Of a stretch of DNA of 64,000 nt, positions 1-9,372 are shown in pieces (within the stretch, counting starts at the first letter, position 1; each line of letters opens with the position of its first letter). This DNA is from Streptomyces sp. NBC_01723 (GTDB lineage: Bacteria > Actinomycetota > Actinomycetes > Streptomycetales > Streptomycetaceae): assembly GCF_036246005.1 (NCBI RefSeq), contig NZ_CP109171.1, forward strand, positions 6,808,001-6,872,000. Reading direction: 5' to 3'. The notes beneath the pieces are model-generated. The model was given only the letters and a program-made list of their open reading frames with translations. It searched no databases and was not told the origin of the DNA. The translations under genes and the position numbers were made by a program.

Positions 1-192
1 AAAAGGGGCTAATGCCCGAATGGTGCGTGTCGTTCGCATGTGTGCCGTTTGTCTCGGTACGTTGCTGTGGTCAGGGCACACGAACGGCCAGGGGGAATCG
101 CAGAGTGCAGCCGGAGATCACTGCTCGCGCGGCACGGCGGACACCACGCAAGGGTGTCCGCGGGCGAGGAGAAGGTCAGCTGCACACATCCC

Positions 193-609
193 CTAAGCCC
201 GATGGGAGTTGCGGGACGTCGGTGCCGGTGTCGGCAGCGGGCTGGTCGCCGCCCGGGTGACGTCCCCCACGAGTTCGACGACGTCCGGGCCGTACGCCTG
301 AGAGTTGACCACCTTCAGCAGCAGCACGAAGGAGCTGGTGCCGTGCTTGCGGGCCAGCTTCTCGTGGTGCCGGGCGAGGTAGCGGGTGGCGGCCTGGTTG
401 GTGATCGCCCGCTGCCCGCAGAACAGGAAGGCGGGCCGGGCCTCGCGCCGGTCCCCGGCGGTGAGGCGGGCCAGCAGGACGTACTCCGTGATGCCCGCGT
501 CCAGTCGGTAGCGCTCGCTGCCGATCTGGAAGGCGCCGCGGTCCGGACCGGGCTCGGGATCGATGTTGACCCGCACCCCGGGCAGCATGGCCGCCATGTG
601 GGCGACCAT
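193..609 (-). CDS. hypothetical protein, probably 5'-truncated
   Basis: A 138-residue reading frame with normal streptomycete codon use; I do not recognise the family. The product is soluble, with no signal peptide or membrane segment, and has a mixed alpha/beta look: an N-terminal part around MLPGVRVNIDPEPGPD, a middle segment ending LFCGQRAITNQAATRYLA and a Pro/Ser-rich tail. The open frame extends upstream of the first ATG for about 13 codons to a stop with no clear ribosome site, so the original N-terminus may have been lost to the rearrangements that start about 500 bp further on. It stands alone, with IS fragments on its 5' side. Confidence 0.5.
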   Translation of the reverse strand: MVAHMAAMLPGVRVNIDPEPGPDRGAFQIGSERYRLDAGITEYVLLARLTAGDRREARPAFLFCGQRAITNQAATRYLARHHEKLARKHGTSSFVLLLKVVNSQAYGPDVVELVGDVTRAATSPLPTPAPTSRNSHRA

Positions 610-1109
610 GCGCCGGTTCGGACGGATTCCAGGAGTCCCACCTTGAACTCACCTTCATGACAGGCGCTTGACCTGCGTATATGCAAGGCCCTCGTCTCGG
701 CGGGGGCCTTCGCAATCCAGGAGAACGGATGTTCCGTGGCCATAGAGGGATCTCTGTCATGAATCCGGGCAATACCGGCATTCTGGATGAGGCGCGATCG
801 CCCAACGGTCCCTGGAGCGACGGCGGGCTCGTGCCATCGGCAGGCCGGTCACTTACCGGGCAGCTTCGGCTCGCTCTACAGGTGCCTCGGCGCCATGTTC
901 GCTTGAAGCGGTTGCTGCATTTCGTGGACCGGATCAGGGATATCGTTTGCAGGTCGCCCATACATGGGCACGGCGCCCCACGCAGCTTCATCCGGCAGGA
1001 CACGCCGACTGGGCCTGCCGGGGAGTCTGTGAAGCGGACCGGTTAGCAGGAAGACCACGGCCTTCGGGCCGCCACCTTTGACGAGCAGGGACACCCCGAC
1101 TGATGGCAG

Positions 1110-1498
1110 TGAGCCTTTTCAGCGTGGCCGCTGAACGGGTGACGGTGCTGCTGGGGACGAGGGACCGCAACGCACGAGGCTCCCGTGCCGTTGAGGGAGG
1201 TGTTCGAAGTCTCAACTCATGGGCACAGGAGCCTCGTTGGGTCCCTATCCGGCCGCACTCGACCTGTCTCACGCCTTGGGCGAGTGGGTCACGATGCTCA
1301 TCGTCACCCTTGAGGGGGACCGGCGATGCAAGCTCCCGCCGCACCAGCGTGCGCTGGTCGCCCTGGTGTATCTGCGCCGTCACGACACCCTCGCGCGCAT
1401 CGCGGGCATCGCGGCCGGCTTCGGTATATCCGTCGGTACCGCTCACGCATACGTCACGGCCGTCGTCGGTCTGCTCGCCGGCCGGGCTCCGGGCCTGC
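1110..1498 (+). mobile_element. IS5-B fragment (left part only)
   Basis: The left terminus (TGAGCCTTTTCAGCGTGG) and the first third of the transposase match the full IS5-B copies at 25536-26428, 38485-39377, 40278-41270 and 49657-50549. The encoded part covers the helix-turn-helix region (residues like [26 protein letters not shown]). It carries a small insertion (extra GI codons) relative to the others. The match stops near 1497, inside the codon run for GLLK, and the sequence jumps directly into the 99-residue repeat family, so this is a deletion junction, not an element end. Confidence 0.8.
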
Positions 1499-1499
1499 T

Positions 1500-2058
1500 T
1501 CCTCAACCCTGCGAATGTGGTCAGTGAAGCGGAGGGGAAGGTGCTGGCGGCGGCGCTGATCCCTCTGAAGGTACGGCCGCAGGGGGCGGGTTACTACATC
1601 GACCCGGCGGTGCCGCGTCTCAGTGATGAGACCAGGGCGGCTGCGCATGTCAGCAACGCCATGGGGATGGCCCGGCTGTACGGCCTGAGCGGCGAGCCGG
1701 AGTACCCCGCCCTGGTCCCCCTCGGCCACCTCCCCACGCAGGCCAGGAAGGACGCGTCCGCGTGGGAGAACGCGGCCCGGCAGCGGATGCATAACCTCCT
1801 CCGCCCTGTGAGCGCGGTCAGTGAAGCGGAGGGGAAGGTGCTGGCGGATGCGCAGATCCCCGTGAAGCCACGGCCGCAGGGGGTTACCACATCGACCCGG
1901 CGGTGCCGCGGAACAGTGAGGACACCAGGGCGGTTGCGAATGTGAGCAACGCCATGGGGATGGCCCGGCTGTACGGCCTGAGCGGCGAGCTGGAATACCC
2001 CGCCCTGGTCCCCCTCGGCCACCTCCCCATGGTGGCCAGGAAGGACGCGCCCGCGTGG
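1500..2058 (+). pseudogene. fragment of the 99-residue repeat protein family
   Basis: About 1.9 repeat units of the family seen intact at 34526-36475 and 47404-48570: [54 protein letters not shown], then a second unit. A 4-base loss near 1880 (CAGGGGGTTACC where intact copies have CAGGGAGCGGGTTACC) shifts the frame, and the unit then continues in the next frame (SEDTRAVANVSNAMGMARLYG). Both ends are broken, on the left by an IS5-B fragment and on the right by the IS5-D remnant. It has neither the N-terminal leader nor the C-terminal tail of the intact genes. Confidence 0.85.
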
Positions 2059-2803
2059 GTCCGAAGAAGGCCGAGGGCAGACCGCGGGTGCCGGACCGCC
2101 AGGCCCTGTGCGGGATCCTCTTCGTCCTGCACACCGGTATCCAGTGGGAGTACCTGCCCCAGGAACTCGGCTTCGGCTCGGGCATGACCTGCTGGCGGCG
2201 CCTGGCGGCCTGGAACGAGGCCGGCGTCTGGGACCAGCTCCACCAGCTGCTGCTGAACGAGCTGCGGTCGAAGAACCAGCTGGACTGGGAACGGGCGGTG
2301 ATCGACTCCTCGCACGTGCGGGCCGCCCGACGGGGCCCAAAGCGGGCCGAGCCCGGCCGGCCGCGCACGCCCGGGCAGCAAGCACCACCTCATCGTCGAC
2401 GGCCAGGGCATCCCGCTCGCGGTGTCCCTGACCGGCGGCAACCGCAACGACGTCACCCAACTCGAGCCGCTGCTCGACAAGATTCCCGCCGTCGCGGGCC
2501 AGGTCGGCAGACCCCGCCGACGCCCCGACGCACTCCTGGCCGACCGCGGCTACGACCACGACAAATACCGCCGCCTGCTCTGGCAGCGAGGGATCCGCCC
2601 CGTGATCGCGAAGAGAGGCGAGCCGCACGGCACTGGCCTGGGCACCTTCCGCTACGTCGTCGAGCGAACGATCGCCTGGCTCCACGGCTTCCGCCGCCTG
2701 CGCATCCGCTGGGAACGACGCGACGACATCCACGAGGCCTTCCTCGGCCTCGCCGTCTGCCTGATCACCCACCGCCACGTCCAACGCCTTTGTTAGGACC
2801 TCT
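2058..2803 (+). pseudogene. IS5-D transposase, N-terminally truncated and frameshifted
   Basis: The sequence encodes an IS5-family DDE transposase lacking the first ~30 residues. The first part (RPRVPDRQALCGILFVLHTG, WRRLAAWNEAGVW, VIDSSHVRAARRGPK) lies in one frame; near 2375 the match moves to another frame (SLTGGNRNDVTQ, DALLADRGYDHDKYR, VVERTIAWLHGFRRLRIRWE). The catalytic residues are visible as D in VIDSSHVRA, D in LADRGYDHD and E in VVERTIAW. The 3' end GTTAGGACCTCTTA directly abuts IS5-E. A second degenerate copy of this type lies at 26446-27161 on the other strand. Confidence 0.8.
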
Positions 2804-2805
2804 TA

Positions 2806-3670
2806 GACCGTGTCCTACATGGTCAGTTTGAGGAGTCGTTTGTAGCAGCACAGTGCTGCGGCGAGGCCGAGAAAGGCCAGGTAGTTGCGGGGTTTCCGTT
2901 CGTAGCGAGGGCTGAGTCTGCGGTAGCCGGACAGCCAGGAGATGGTCCGTTCGATCACCCATCGGCGCCGACCCAATCGTTCGCTGGACTCGATGCCCTT
3001 GCGGGCGATACGCACTCCGATCCGCTTGCCGCGGAGCCATTTCCGCAGTCCAGGGATGTCGTAGGCCTTGTCGGCATGGAGGCGTTGGGGTTTGAAGTGG
3101 CGGCCGCGATAGGGGTCGTGTTTCGTTTGGTGACCCGCCACCATGGGCTTCAGGCTTTGGCTGTCGTGGACGTTGGCGGCCGAGACGCCGACGACCAGGG
3201 GCAGTCCGTTCGCGTCCGACAGGATGTGCATCTTGGAACCCGGCTTGCCTCGGTCCACGGGGCTCGGACCTGTGTGTTCGCCCCTTTTTAGCGCGCACAT
3301 GAGCCGAGTCGAGGACCACACGGGAGACATCGACAAGGCCCGCGTCATCGAGCCGGTGAACGACGGCTTCATGCAAGCGCCCCCACACGCCGGCCCTCGA
3401 CCAGATCATGAACCTGCGGTGTGCGGTCGACTTCGATATCCCGAAACACGGCGGCAGAGCCCGCCAGGCACATCCACTGACCAGCACATAGATGATCGCT
3501 GCGAACAGCGTCTCATCAGGCGTGTTCTGCTTCCCGCCGCCCTGCGGCCGAACCCGGACCTCCGGGATCAACGGCCTGGCGATCTCCCACAAGCCGTCCG
3601 GAACAATCCAACTCCACGTACCCCGCCCCATACGCAGCCCAACGACCAACTGACCATGTAGGACACGGTC
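2806..3670. mobile_element. IS5-E copy 1 (865 bp)
   Basis: Terminal inverted repeats GACCGTGTCCTACATGGTCA are seen at 2806 and, inverted, ending at 3670. TTA flanks both ends (2803-2805 and 3671-3673), which fits a 3-bp target duplication. The element carries one transposase gene on the minus strand. A second copy with an unbroken transposase frame lies at 32182-33048. Here it separates the IS5-D remnant from the IS5-F remnant. Confidence 0.88.
2815..3649 (-). CDS. IS5-E transposase in two frames
   Basis: An IS5-family DDE transposase of about 275 residues. The N-terminal half (GLWEIARPLIPEVRVRPQGG, LPPCFGISKSTAHRRF, VVLDSAHVRAKKG) is in one frame. The C-terminal half (TGPSPVDRGKPGSKMHILSD, LHADKAYDIPGLR, RRRWVIERTISWLSGYRRL) is in another. 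The shift falls at a C-rich/T-rich run near 3280-3292. The second copy has extra bases at that run and reads through in one frame, so this copy is either expressed by frameshifting, as in some IS5 elements, or inactivated by a small indel. The catalytic triad is D (LDSAHV), D (ADKAYD), E (IERTIS). Confidence 0.8.
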
Positions 3671-3675
3671 TTAGA

Positions 3676-4143
3676 AGTCATCTCATTTGGCGTGTTCGAT
3701 AGCCGGTTGCCGTGGGGACCGTTGAGCGGCTGTTCCGCCTGCGCCTGACGCATCCCGAAGTCGCCGTCGCCTGGGCGGACTCCGCCTACGGCGAGACCCT
3801 CGTGGACTGGTCCCACTCCTTGCTCGATATCACCCTCAGGACGCTGCCCCGCCGCAAGGACCAGGACGGCTTCGCCATCCTGGCCAAGCGGTGGCGCGTC
3901 GAGTGGGCCATCTCGTGGATCATGAGAGCTAGGAGAAACGTCCGCGGCTACGAGCGCCTCCACAGCGAAGCCCACATCACCTGGACCTTCATCACCCTCA
4001 TGGCCCGTCGGCTCACCCGTCCTCCCCGGCTGCCGCGCACGTCGCCCCACCCCGTCGAACCGGAGAAGACGATCAGCAAGCCCAGGCCCATACGCCTGCG
4101 GATGCAGCAGCCCAACACCATCCGCCGGGCCGCCACCGCCTAG
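3676..4143 (+). pseudogene. IS5-F transposase, C-terminal fragment
   Basis: The reading frame gives the C-terminal half of an IS5-family transposase: LFRLRLTHPEVAVAWADSAY, a KDQDGFAILAKRWRVEWAIS segment holding the catalytic Glu, and RNVRGYERLHSEAHITWTFI followed by MARRLTR. The N-terminal half is missing where IS5-E abuts. A piece of the same transposase type, including the preceding part, is present at 59815-60170. Confidence 0.75.
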
Positions 4144-4257
4144 CGCTGAGCTTGTTTTTTTATCTACCAGGACCTGGCAGGCTTGCCAATGGCCTGGAAA
4201 TGGAATCCGCGAAACGGGCTACCGACGGAGGCGGCAGCCCGTCGTGAAGATCCGAGA

Positions 4258-4827
4258 TTAGCCGCGACGGCTCTGGCCGCTCGGGGAGTTGGAACGAGAA
4301 TAGGACGGCGGCGGGGTGAAAGGCCTTTGGTCTTTGTGACGCGAAGGATCAGAGTGAAGTGCAGTCGGCAGGTGCTGTGAAGGCCTGTCCGTCGAGAGGG
4401 CGGCACCTAGGGCAGTAATCCGCCACTCAACATTCGACGACAAAGTTTGAAAGAGTTGTTGCTCAGTCAGGGGACCACCCTGATAACCGTCCGCGATAGC
4501 CCGACGTGTAACAGCAAGAACATCCCCATCGTGATGCGAAAGGCTCCAAATAGCCGGCGCCCGAAGGCGAACCATCTCAAGCTCGTGCGGGCGAGGTGGT
4601 CCTCCTGTCACGATCTCTCCATTACGGAGGGACCGGGCCCTCTCCCAAGCCTCTGTTGCAGCACATAGCGCCACCGCATGTTCGATTTCAAGCTCTGTGA
4701 ATTCTTGAGGCAAGATACCTTCCTCGGACGTAGCCTGCAGGTCATCACTTCGAACGAAACTAGAGCGCGCTCGGTTCATCCGAATCTGCTGCAGAGCGTC
4801 ACAGATCAGCGGTTCTGATGCATGCAC
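4258..4827 (-). CDS. hypothetical protein (189 aa)
   Basis: A 189-residue frame with a predicted helical N-terminal two thirds (FTELEIEHAVALCAATEAWE, then SNVEWRITALGAALSTD) and a polar, Pro/Ser-rich C-terminal tail ending in basic residues. I do not recognise the family. No signal peptide or membrane segment is visible. A ribosome site is not obvious before the ATG at 4827. It lies between an IS5-F remnant and the chitinase gene on the same strand, with about 190 bp of non-coding DNA before the chitinase 3' end. Its GC content looks lower than the neighbours, hinting at separate origin. Confidence 0.5.
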   Translation of the reverse strand: MHASEPLICDALQQIRMNRARSSFVRSDDLQATSEEGILPQEFTELEIEHAVALCAATEAWERARSLRNGEIVTGGPPRPHELEMVRLRAPAIWSLSHHDGDVLAVTRRAIADGYQGGPLTEQQLFQTLSSNVEWRITALGAALSTDRPSQHLPTALHSDPSRHKDQRPFTPPPSYSRSNSPSGQSRRG

Positions 4828-4998
4828 TTAGGCAGGGCATGTCACAAGATCCCAAACAGAGCCAGCACTCCGGTGTGCAGTCATGGTCGTGGTCGCTGGC
4901 CCTCTTGTGAGCTCCAGCTAACCCGCTGTCAACTATACCCGGATTTTGAGGGAAACCTCACATCGGTGGTGGCCCCGTCGTCGCGGATCGAGGTCTTC

Positions 4999-5016
4999 GC
5001 GGGTCCGGGAACCCGC
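4999..5016 (-). terminator. possible hairpin terminator of the chitinase gene
   Basis: The sequence gcgggtccgggaacccgc forms a short stem (GCGGGT/ACCCGC) five bases beyond the chitinase stop codon. There is no T run after it, so it would be a U-tract-less terminator or an mRNA-stabilising hairpin of the kind common in streptomycetes. Confidence 0.35.
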
Positions 5017-5020
5017 TGCT

Positions 5021-6214
5021 TCAGCAGACGAGGTTGTCTCCCGGTGTCGTTCCCAAAATTTGGACGAATCGCTGGTAATTGGCCACGCGGCTCTGCACCT
5101 GTGCGGGGTTCTTGCCGTCACATTCCAAGGCGCCGTTGATGGAGCGGATGGTCTGGCCGAAGCCGGAGTTGTTGGCCATGGCGTCGTGCGGGGTCATGGT
5201 GCCGGGGCCGCTCTGGGTGTTCCAGTACCAAAGAGCAGTCTTCCAGGCAACGGAGGCGTCGCTCTCCACGAGTCCGGGGTTGTTCAGCAGGTCGACGCCG
5301 AGGGCGTCGCCCGCCGCCTTGTAGTTGAAGTTCCAGCTGAGCTGAGTGGGGCCGCGGCCGTAATAGGCGCTCTGGCCGGCGGGGCAGCCGTAAGGCTGGC
5401 CAGGGTCGCAGTAGTGGGAGTGGTTGGCCGTGTTCTGTTCGGTGACATGTGCAAGGCCGCCGGTCTCGTGGCTGGTGTTCGCCAGGAAGGCGGCGGCTTC
5501 GCGCTTCCTGGTGGTGTCGTCCCCGGAGGTGGCGAAGCCGGGGTAGGCGCCCAGCGCAGACATCAGACCCCCGTAGGTGTAGAAGGGGTTCCGGGCCGGG
5601 AACATTTCATTGAACTGGTTCTCACTCACGACGAAACCCGCTGGGGCGTAGCCGCCACCATCGCTGCCACTTTCGTTCGCCGGGGCTTCCTCCACCATTG
5701 AATGGAACCACTTCTGGTTCGCCGCTCCGGTACAGGGCCAGATTTGGAGGGGTGTTCTGTTGGCGTTGTCGTAGCCGCGTACGTCCAGGCACCTATCCGT
5801 GGCGGGATTCACGATGTCGTGGGCTTCGGTGACCACCCACTGCTGGTTCGCTCCACCATGGCAGTCCCACAGCCACACGGACGTCCCGTCCGCGGTGCCG
5901 TCCGCCTGTATGTCCAGGCACTTGCCGAACGCCCGCAGGGTGCCGTCCCCGGGGCTGGACCAGCGCTGGGCTCCGGTGCCGTTGCAGTCGTAGAGCTGAA
6001 CAGCCGTACCGTTAGCCGTGTTGGCGTCCGCCACATCGATACATTTACCGGTGAATCCGGTGATCGGGCTGTCCGTGCTGCCCGCCGTCGGCAGCATCCG
6101 CAGAGGGTCAGCTACGAAGAGAGCACCTGCGGTAGCCAACACAGTTGCGGCCGCGAGGCCGGCACGGACGGGGTGGCCAAGTCCAGTGCGCCTAAGACGA
6201 AAGATAATGGACAT
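5021..6214 (-). CDS. secreted family 19 chitinase with ricin-type lectin domain
   Basis: A 397-residue secreted endochitinase. Residues 1-45 are a signal sequence (RLRRTGLGHPVRAGL, then a hydrophobic AAATVLATAGALF stretch). Residues 50-170 are a ricin-type beta-trefoil (CBM13) with three QxW motifs at about 83-85, 124-126 and 167-169 (QRW, QQW, QKW). After a Ser/Gly linker, residues 187-397 are the GH19 catalytic domain: FNEMFPARNPFYTYGGLMSA, AAFLANTSHETGG with the first catalytic Glu near 250, the second near 259 (HVTEQN), and YYGRGPTQLSWNFNY in the substrate cleft. Family knowledge: these enzymes hydrolyse chitin with inversion and act outside the cell on fungal walls. The ATG is preceded by AAGGAG. 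No close DasR-type operator was found upstream. It stands alone and appears intact. Confidence 0.95.
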   Translation of the reverse strand: MSIIFRLRRTGLGHPVRAGLAAATVLATAGALFVADPLRMLPTAGSTDSPITGFTGKCIDVADANTANGTAVQLYDCNGTGAQRWSSPGDGTLRAFGKCLDIQADGTADGTSVWLWDCHGGANQQWVVTEAHDIVNPATDRCLDVRGYDNANRTPLQIWPCTGAANQKWFHSMVEEAPANESGSDGGGYAPAGFVVSENQFNEMFPARNPFYTYGGLMSALGAYPGFATSGDDTTRKREAAAFLANTSHETGGLAHVTEQNTANHSHYCDPGQPYGCPAGQSAYYGRGPTQLSWNFNYKAAGDALGVDLLNNPGLVESDASVAWKTALWYWNTQSGPGTMTPHDAMANNSGFGQTIRSINGALECDGKNPAQVQSRVANYQRFVQILGTTPGDNLVC

Positions 6215-6866
6215 TCCGGATGCCGCTCCTTGGCTCTATCTCAGGGTGTTGAGGGCTTTGCATGAAATCGGGCACCGACACTTCACGGGGCGGTCGGGCT
6301 CGCTGACGCGCCCCGGCTGGTCGCGCGGATTAAACGAACAGGGGGCGAAAACAGCGTCAAATACTGTGCCCGCGGGACCTTCTGGGGGCAAGACGCCAGA
6401 CTTGTTCAGGGCTGTACTTTAAGTCGATGACTGATTAGCGACATCATTGTCTCGGTCCACCTCTACCAGAGATCGTCGGGAGATTCCCGTCACCGCTGCT
6501 GCCACCAATCGGTACATCTGTCAGGGCATGAAGGCCTGTTCGGGCGCGGTGGACAGCGACCGACCGGACCAGTACTGCCGGTGTACAGGAGCCGCGGCGA
6601 AGGGGGCAGGGGCATACTCTCTCCGCAGGTAGGGTTGAACGGGCGTGCATCTTCCTTCCTCAACGTCAGATCCTGAGAAGCGGTTCACCTCGACCTCGCG
6701 ATCCATTCTGAAGCCTCGCACCACTTGTCTCACGCGGTGCGGGGCTCGAGGGCCACGTCGTAGCGGCCGGGTGAGTTGGCCGCCGAGTACGACGCCTCGG
6801 GTCTTGTGACTGGTGATCGGTATCGACCGTTGTCCGGTCATGCTGATGGATGTGAGTAGGGAGCAC
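6215..6866. other. non-coding stretch upstream of the chitinase
   Basis: About 650 bp without a convincing gene. It contains the chitinase promoter region; AT-richer patches occur at 6328-6366 (GGATTAAACGAACAG, GTCAAATACTG) and 6413-6450. I could not fix a promoter with confidence. The right part grades into an ISAzo13-type transposase remnant. Confidence 0.5.
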
Positions 6867-6869
6867 GTT

Positions 6870-7360
6870 GAGGGGTGAGCGCAGGAACTGGCTGCCCGGA
6901 CGGACGGATTCGGGCACCTGTTTGCCCGGCCGGAGCCGCGGGAGGTGTTCGCGGCCGGCCGCCACCCGTCTGCTGATCACTGCGGACGCGGGCGGGTCCA
7001 ACGGTTACCGCACCCGCGCCTGGAAGACGGAACTCGCCGCCCTGGCCGCCGAGACGGGCCTGGCCATCACGGTCTGCCACATGCCGCCGGGCACTTCGAA
7101 ATGGAACAAGATCGAGCACCGGCTGTTCTCCCACATCTCTATGAACTGGCGCGGCCGCCCGCTGACCAGCCACGACGTCATCGTGAACAGCATCGCGGCG
7201 ACCACCACCCGGACCGGGCTGACCGTCCACGCGGAGCTGGACCCTGGCACCTACGACACCGGCATCAGGGTCACCGACGGTGATATCGACGCTCTGCCCA
7301 TACACCGGCACCGCTTCCATGGAGACTGGAACTACACCCTCCACCCTCACCCTCCCGTCA
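6870..7360 (+). pseudogene. ISAzo13-family transposase, C-terminal remnant
   Basis: The frame encodes the end of a DDE transposase of the ISAzo13 type: TRLLITADAGGSNGYRTRAW with the second Asp, TVCHMPPGTSKWNKIEHRLF with the catalytic Glu, then FSHISMNWRGRPLTSHDVIV and HRHRFHGDWNYTLHP near the natural C-terminus. The N-terminal half is missing and what precedes 6950 is shifted in frame. Confidence 0.8.
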
Positions 7361-7429
7361 CCACCAGCGGCGCCAAGGACTCGCGGTCAGTTGGCGGCCC
7401 GTCCCCGCAGCCCTGCACCGGGTGCCTGC

Positions 7430-7720
7430 GCAATCCGGAGCTGACCGGAATGCCCGAACCGGTGATGAACGAACTCGTCGATCAACTGGCACAGAAGCTG
7501 GACGAGTTACGTGAGCACGGACGGCTCCGGCAGCGAGGAGGCCAACGCATCCGCGCTCGAGGCGCTGGGGCCAAGGACAAGCTGACCACCGCCGACAGAG
7601 TCCTGGCCACCGTGCTCTACCCGCGCAAACTCGGCACCCGAGACCTTCTCGCCCAACTCTTCGGAGTCCGCACCAGCACCCTCACCAGGGCCGTTCACCA
7701 AGTCCAGCCCCTCCTGGCCT
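7430..7720 (+). pseudogene. N-terminal fragment of a transposase with helix-turn-helix
   Basis: Continuing in the same open frame as the ISAzo13 remnant, the residues PEPVMNELVDQLAQKLDELR followed by TADRVLATVLYPRKLGTRDL, LFGVRTSTLTRAVHQVQPLL match the helix-turn-helix N-terminal domain of an actinobacterial transposase family. The sequence stops exactly at the TA where IS630-A inserted, and no matching second half follows on the other side of that element. It is therefore a fragment. Whether it belonged to the same element as the ISAzo13 piece cannot be told. Confidence 0.55.
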
Positions 7721-8810
7721 AGTCTTCTGAGTCGGGAATTCTGTTCAGATAGTTGGCGAGGCGTTCGAGGATCTCGTCCGCGGTCTTGGTCCAGACGTAG
7801 GGCCTGGGATCGGTGTTCCATGCGGCGGTCCAGGTCCGGATGTCCTTCTCCAGGGCCTGGACGCTTTTGTGGACGCCTCGCCGTATCTGCTTGTTGGTCA
7901 GCTCGGCGAACCACCGTTCGACCAGGTTGAGCCAGGACGAGCCGGTGGGCGTGAAGTGCAGGTGGAAGCGGGGGTGAGTCAGCAGCCAGGTTTTGATGGC
8001 CGGGGTCTTGTGGGTGGCGTAGTTGTCCAGCACCAGGTGCACGTCCAGGTCTGCCGGTATCGCCTGGTCGAGTTTGATCAGGAACTTCTTGAACTCCTCG
8101 GCACGGTGCCGGCGGTGCAGGGAGCCGATCACCTTGCCGGTGGCCACCTCGAGAGCGGCGAACAATGTGGTGGTGCCCGCGCGCACGTAGTCGTGGGTGA
8201 GGCGCTGCGGGACGCCGGGCATCATCGGCAGCACCGGCTGGGAGCGGTCAAGGGCCTGGATCTGCGACTTCTCGTCGACGCAGAACACCAGAGCGCGTTC
8301 GGGCGGGTCCAGATAGAGGCCGACGACATCGTGGACCTTGTCGACGAAGTACGGGTCCGTGGACAGCTTGAAGGTCTCGGTGCGGTGCGGCTGCAGGCCG
8401 AAGGCCCGCCAGATCCGTGACACGGTCGACTGCGACAGGCCCATCTCCTTCGCCATCGCCCGCGTCGACCAGTGCGTGGCGTTCTTCGGCGTCGACTCGA
8501 GCGTCCGCTTCACCACCGCAGCGACCTGCTCGTCGGTGACCGTCCGGGGGCCGCCCGGGCGCGGCATGTCACCCAGCCCGGCGATCCGGTGCCCGACGAA
8601 CCGCTTCCGCCAGCGGCCCACCGCATGCGGCGTGGAGCCCAACTGCGCGGCCACGTCTTTGTTCGACGCGCCTGTCGCGCAGGCCAGGATGATCCGACAC
8701 CGCAAAGCCCACGCCTGCGGGGTGGAACGGCGCCGCACCCATCCCTCCAGCGCAGCCCGTTCCGCATCCGACAGGATCAACTCGGCCTTCGGCCGCCCAG
8801 TACGCGCCAC
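7719..8810 (-). CDS. IS630-family transposase (363 aa, intact)
   Basis: An N-terminal helix-turn-helix region (residues ~30-75, SNKDVAAQLGSTPHAVGRWR) and a second winged helix (ESTPKNATHWSTRAMAKEMG) precede the DDE domain. The triad is D179 (VFCVDEKSQ), D262 (LVLDNYATH) and E298 (LNLVERWFAEL). The stop codon TAG is not wholly inside the element: its T and A are the duplicated TA target and its G is host DNA. Apparently complete and potentially active. Confidence 0.93.
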   Translation of the reverse strand: MARTGRPKAELILSDAERAALEGWVRRRSTPQAWALRCRIILACATGASNKDVAAQLGSTPHAVGRWRKRFVGHRIAGLGDMPRPGGPRTVTDEQVAAVVKRTLESTPKNATHWSTRAMAKEMGLSQSTVSRIWRAFGLQPHRTETFKLSTDPYFVDKVHDVVGLYLDPPERALVFCVDEKSQIQALDRSQPVLPMMPGVPQRLTHDYVRAGTTTLFAALEVATGKVIGSLHRRHRAEEFKKFLIKLDQAIPADLDVHLVLDNYATHKTPAIKTWLLTHPRFHLHFTPTGSSWLNLVERWFAELTNKQIRRGVHKSVQALEKDIRTWTAAWNTDPRPYVWTKTADEILERLANYLNRIPDSED

Positions 8811-8854
8811 CAGGCAACCCTACACAACTGAACAGAATTCCTGACTCAGAAGAC
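7722..8854. mobile_element. IS630-A (1,133 bp)
   Basis: Long inverted ends of about 27 bp, beginning GTCTTCTGAGTC, lie at 7722 and, inverted, end at 8854, with one mismatch. TA flanks both ends (7720-7721 and 8855-8856), as expected for IS630-family insertion with TA duplication. It carries one intact transposase on the minus strand. A piece of a related end survives at 19331-19375. Confidence 0.93.
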
Positions 8855-8977
8855 TAGCACGGCTGCACGGCCGGTTTGTCCGACAACATCGCCACGTCGC
8901 CGTGGGCGGGTTCGGCGTCGTGAACGAGCTGCACCTCGACCACGGCCGCGAACTCGAGGACCTGGCCGTCCGGCTCG

Positions 8978-9150
8978 GCGTCCACCCCGAGGTGGAGGTC
9001 ATTTGCCGGACCTCTCCAGCGGTTACGGGGAGGGCTCTTGGATCGGGGCGCCGCAGGCCGAACAGGTCGCGGATCGCTATCACATGTGGACCAACTTGCG
9101 GCGTGCGGTCGAGAAGACGGTCAATGCCTGTCACTCCGGTCGGGTCGGAC
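8978..9150 (+). pseudogene. ISL3-family transposase, internal fragment
   Basis: HPEVEVICR in one frame followed by SSGYGEGSWIGAPQAEQVAD and RYHMWTNLRRAVEKTV in the next frame match the core of ISL3-family transposases, including the Asp of VADRYH. A 1-base shift near 9003 separates the two parts. The sequence on either side does not match. Confidence 0.75.
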
Positions 9151-9182
9151 CGCCTCCCGGCTCGGCCGACCCCGTCTGGGAG

Positions 9183-9371
9183 GAGTCCCAGTAGAGACTT
9201 GACGACGCTCTCGTTGCTCCCGGCATGCACGAGCAGTAGGTGAGCCAGTTCGTGGCGCACGATTTGCTCGCGATGACGTTCGCTGGTAGCCGCGACGTGA
9301 AAGACGTAATCCCCGTGGTCGAACGAGAGAACCAGTCCACAGGGAGCGTTGGCTCCCCCGGTCTCAGACAT
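9183..9371 (-). pseudogene. HExxH peptidase-like protein (ImmA/IrrE-like), 3'-truncated
   Basis: From an ATG at 9371 about 62 residues read MSETGGANAPCGLVLSFDHG, then HVAATSERHREQIVRHELAH and LLLVHAGSNESVV. The RHELAHLL segment is a zinc-peptidase HExxH motif placed as in the ImmA/IrrE-like proteins that streptomycetes often pair with an XRE regulator. After about 9185 the frame enters unrelated DNA that reads as ISL3 transposase on the other strand, so the C-terminal two thirds are lost. No partner regulator is next to it. Confidence 0.6.
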
Positions 9372-9372
9372 G

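Noticed and set aside
6215..6480. DasR-type or chitinase direct-repeat operator upstream of the GH19 gene
   Set aside because: Only loose partial matches (GGTCCACCTCTACC) were seen; they do not fit the known operator well enough.
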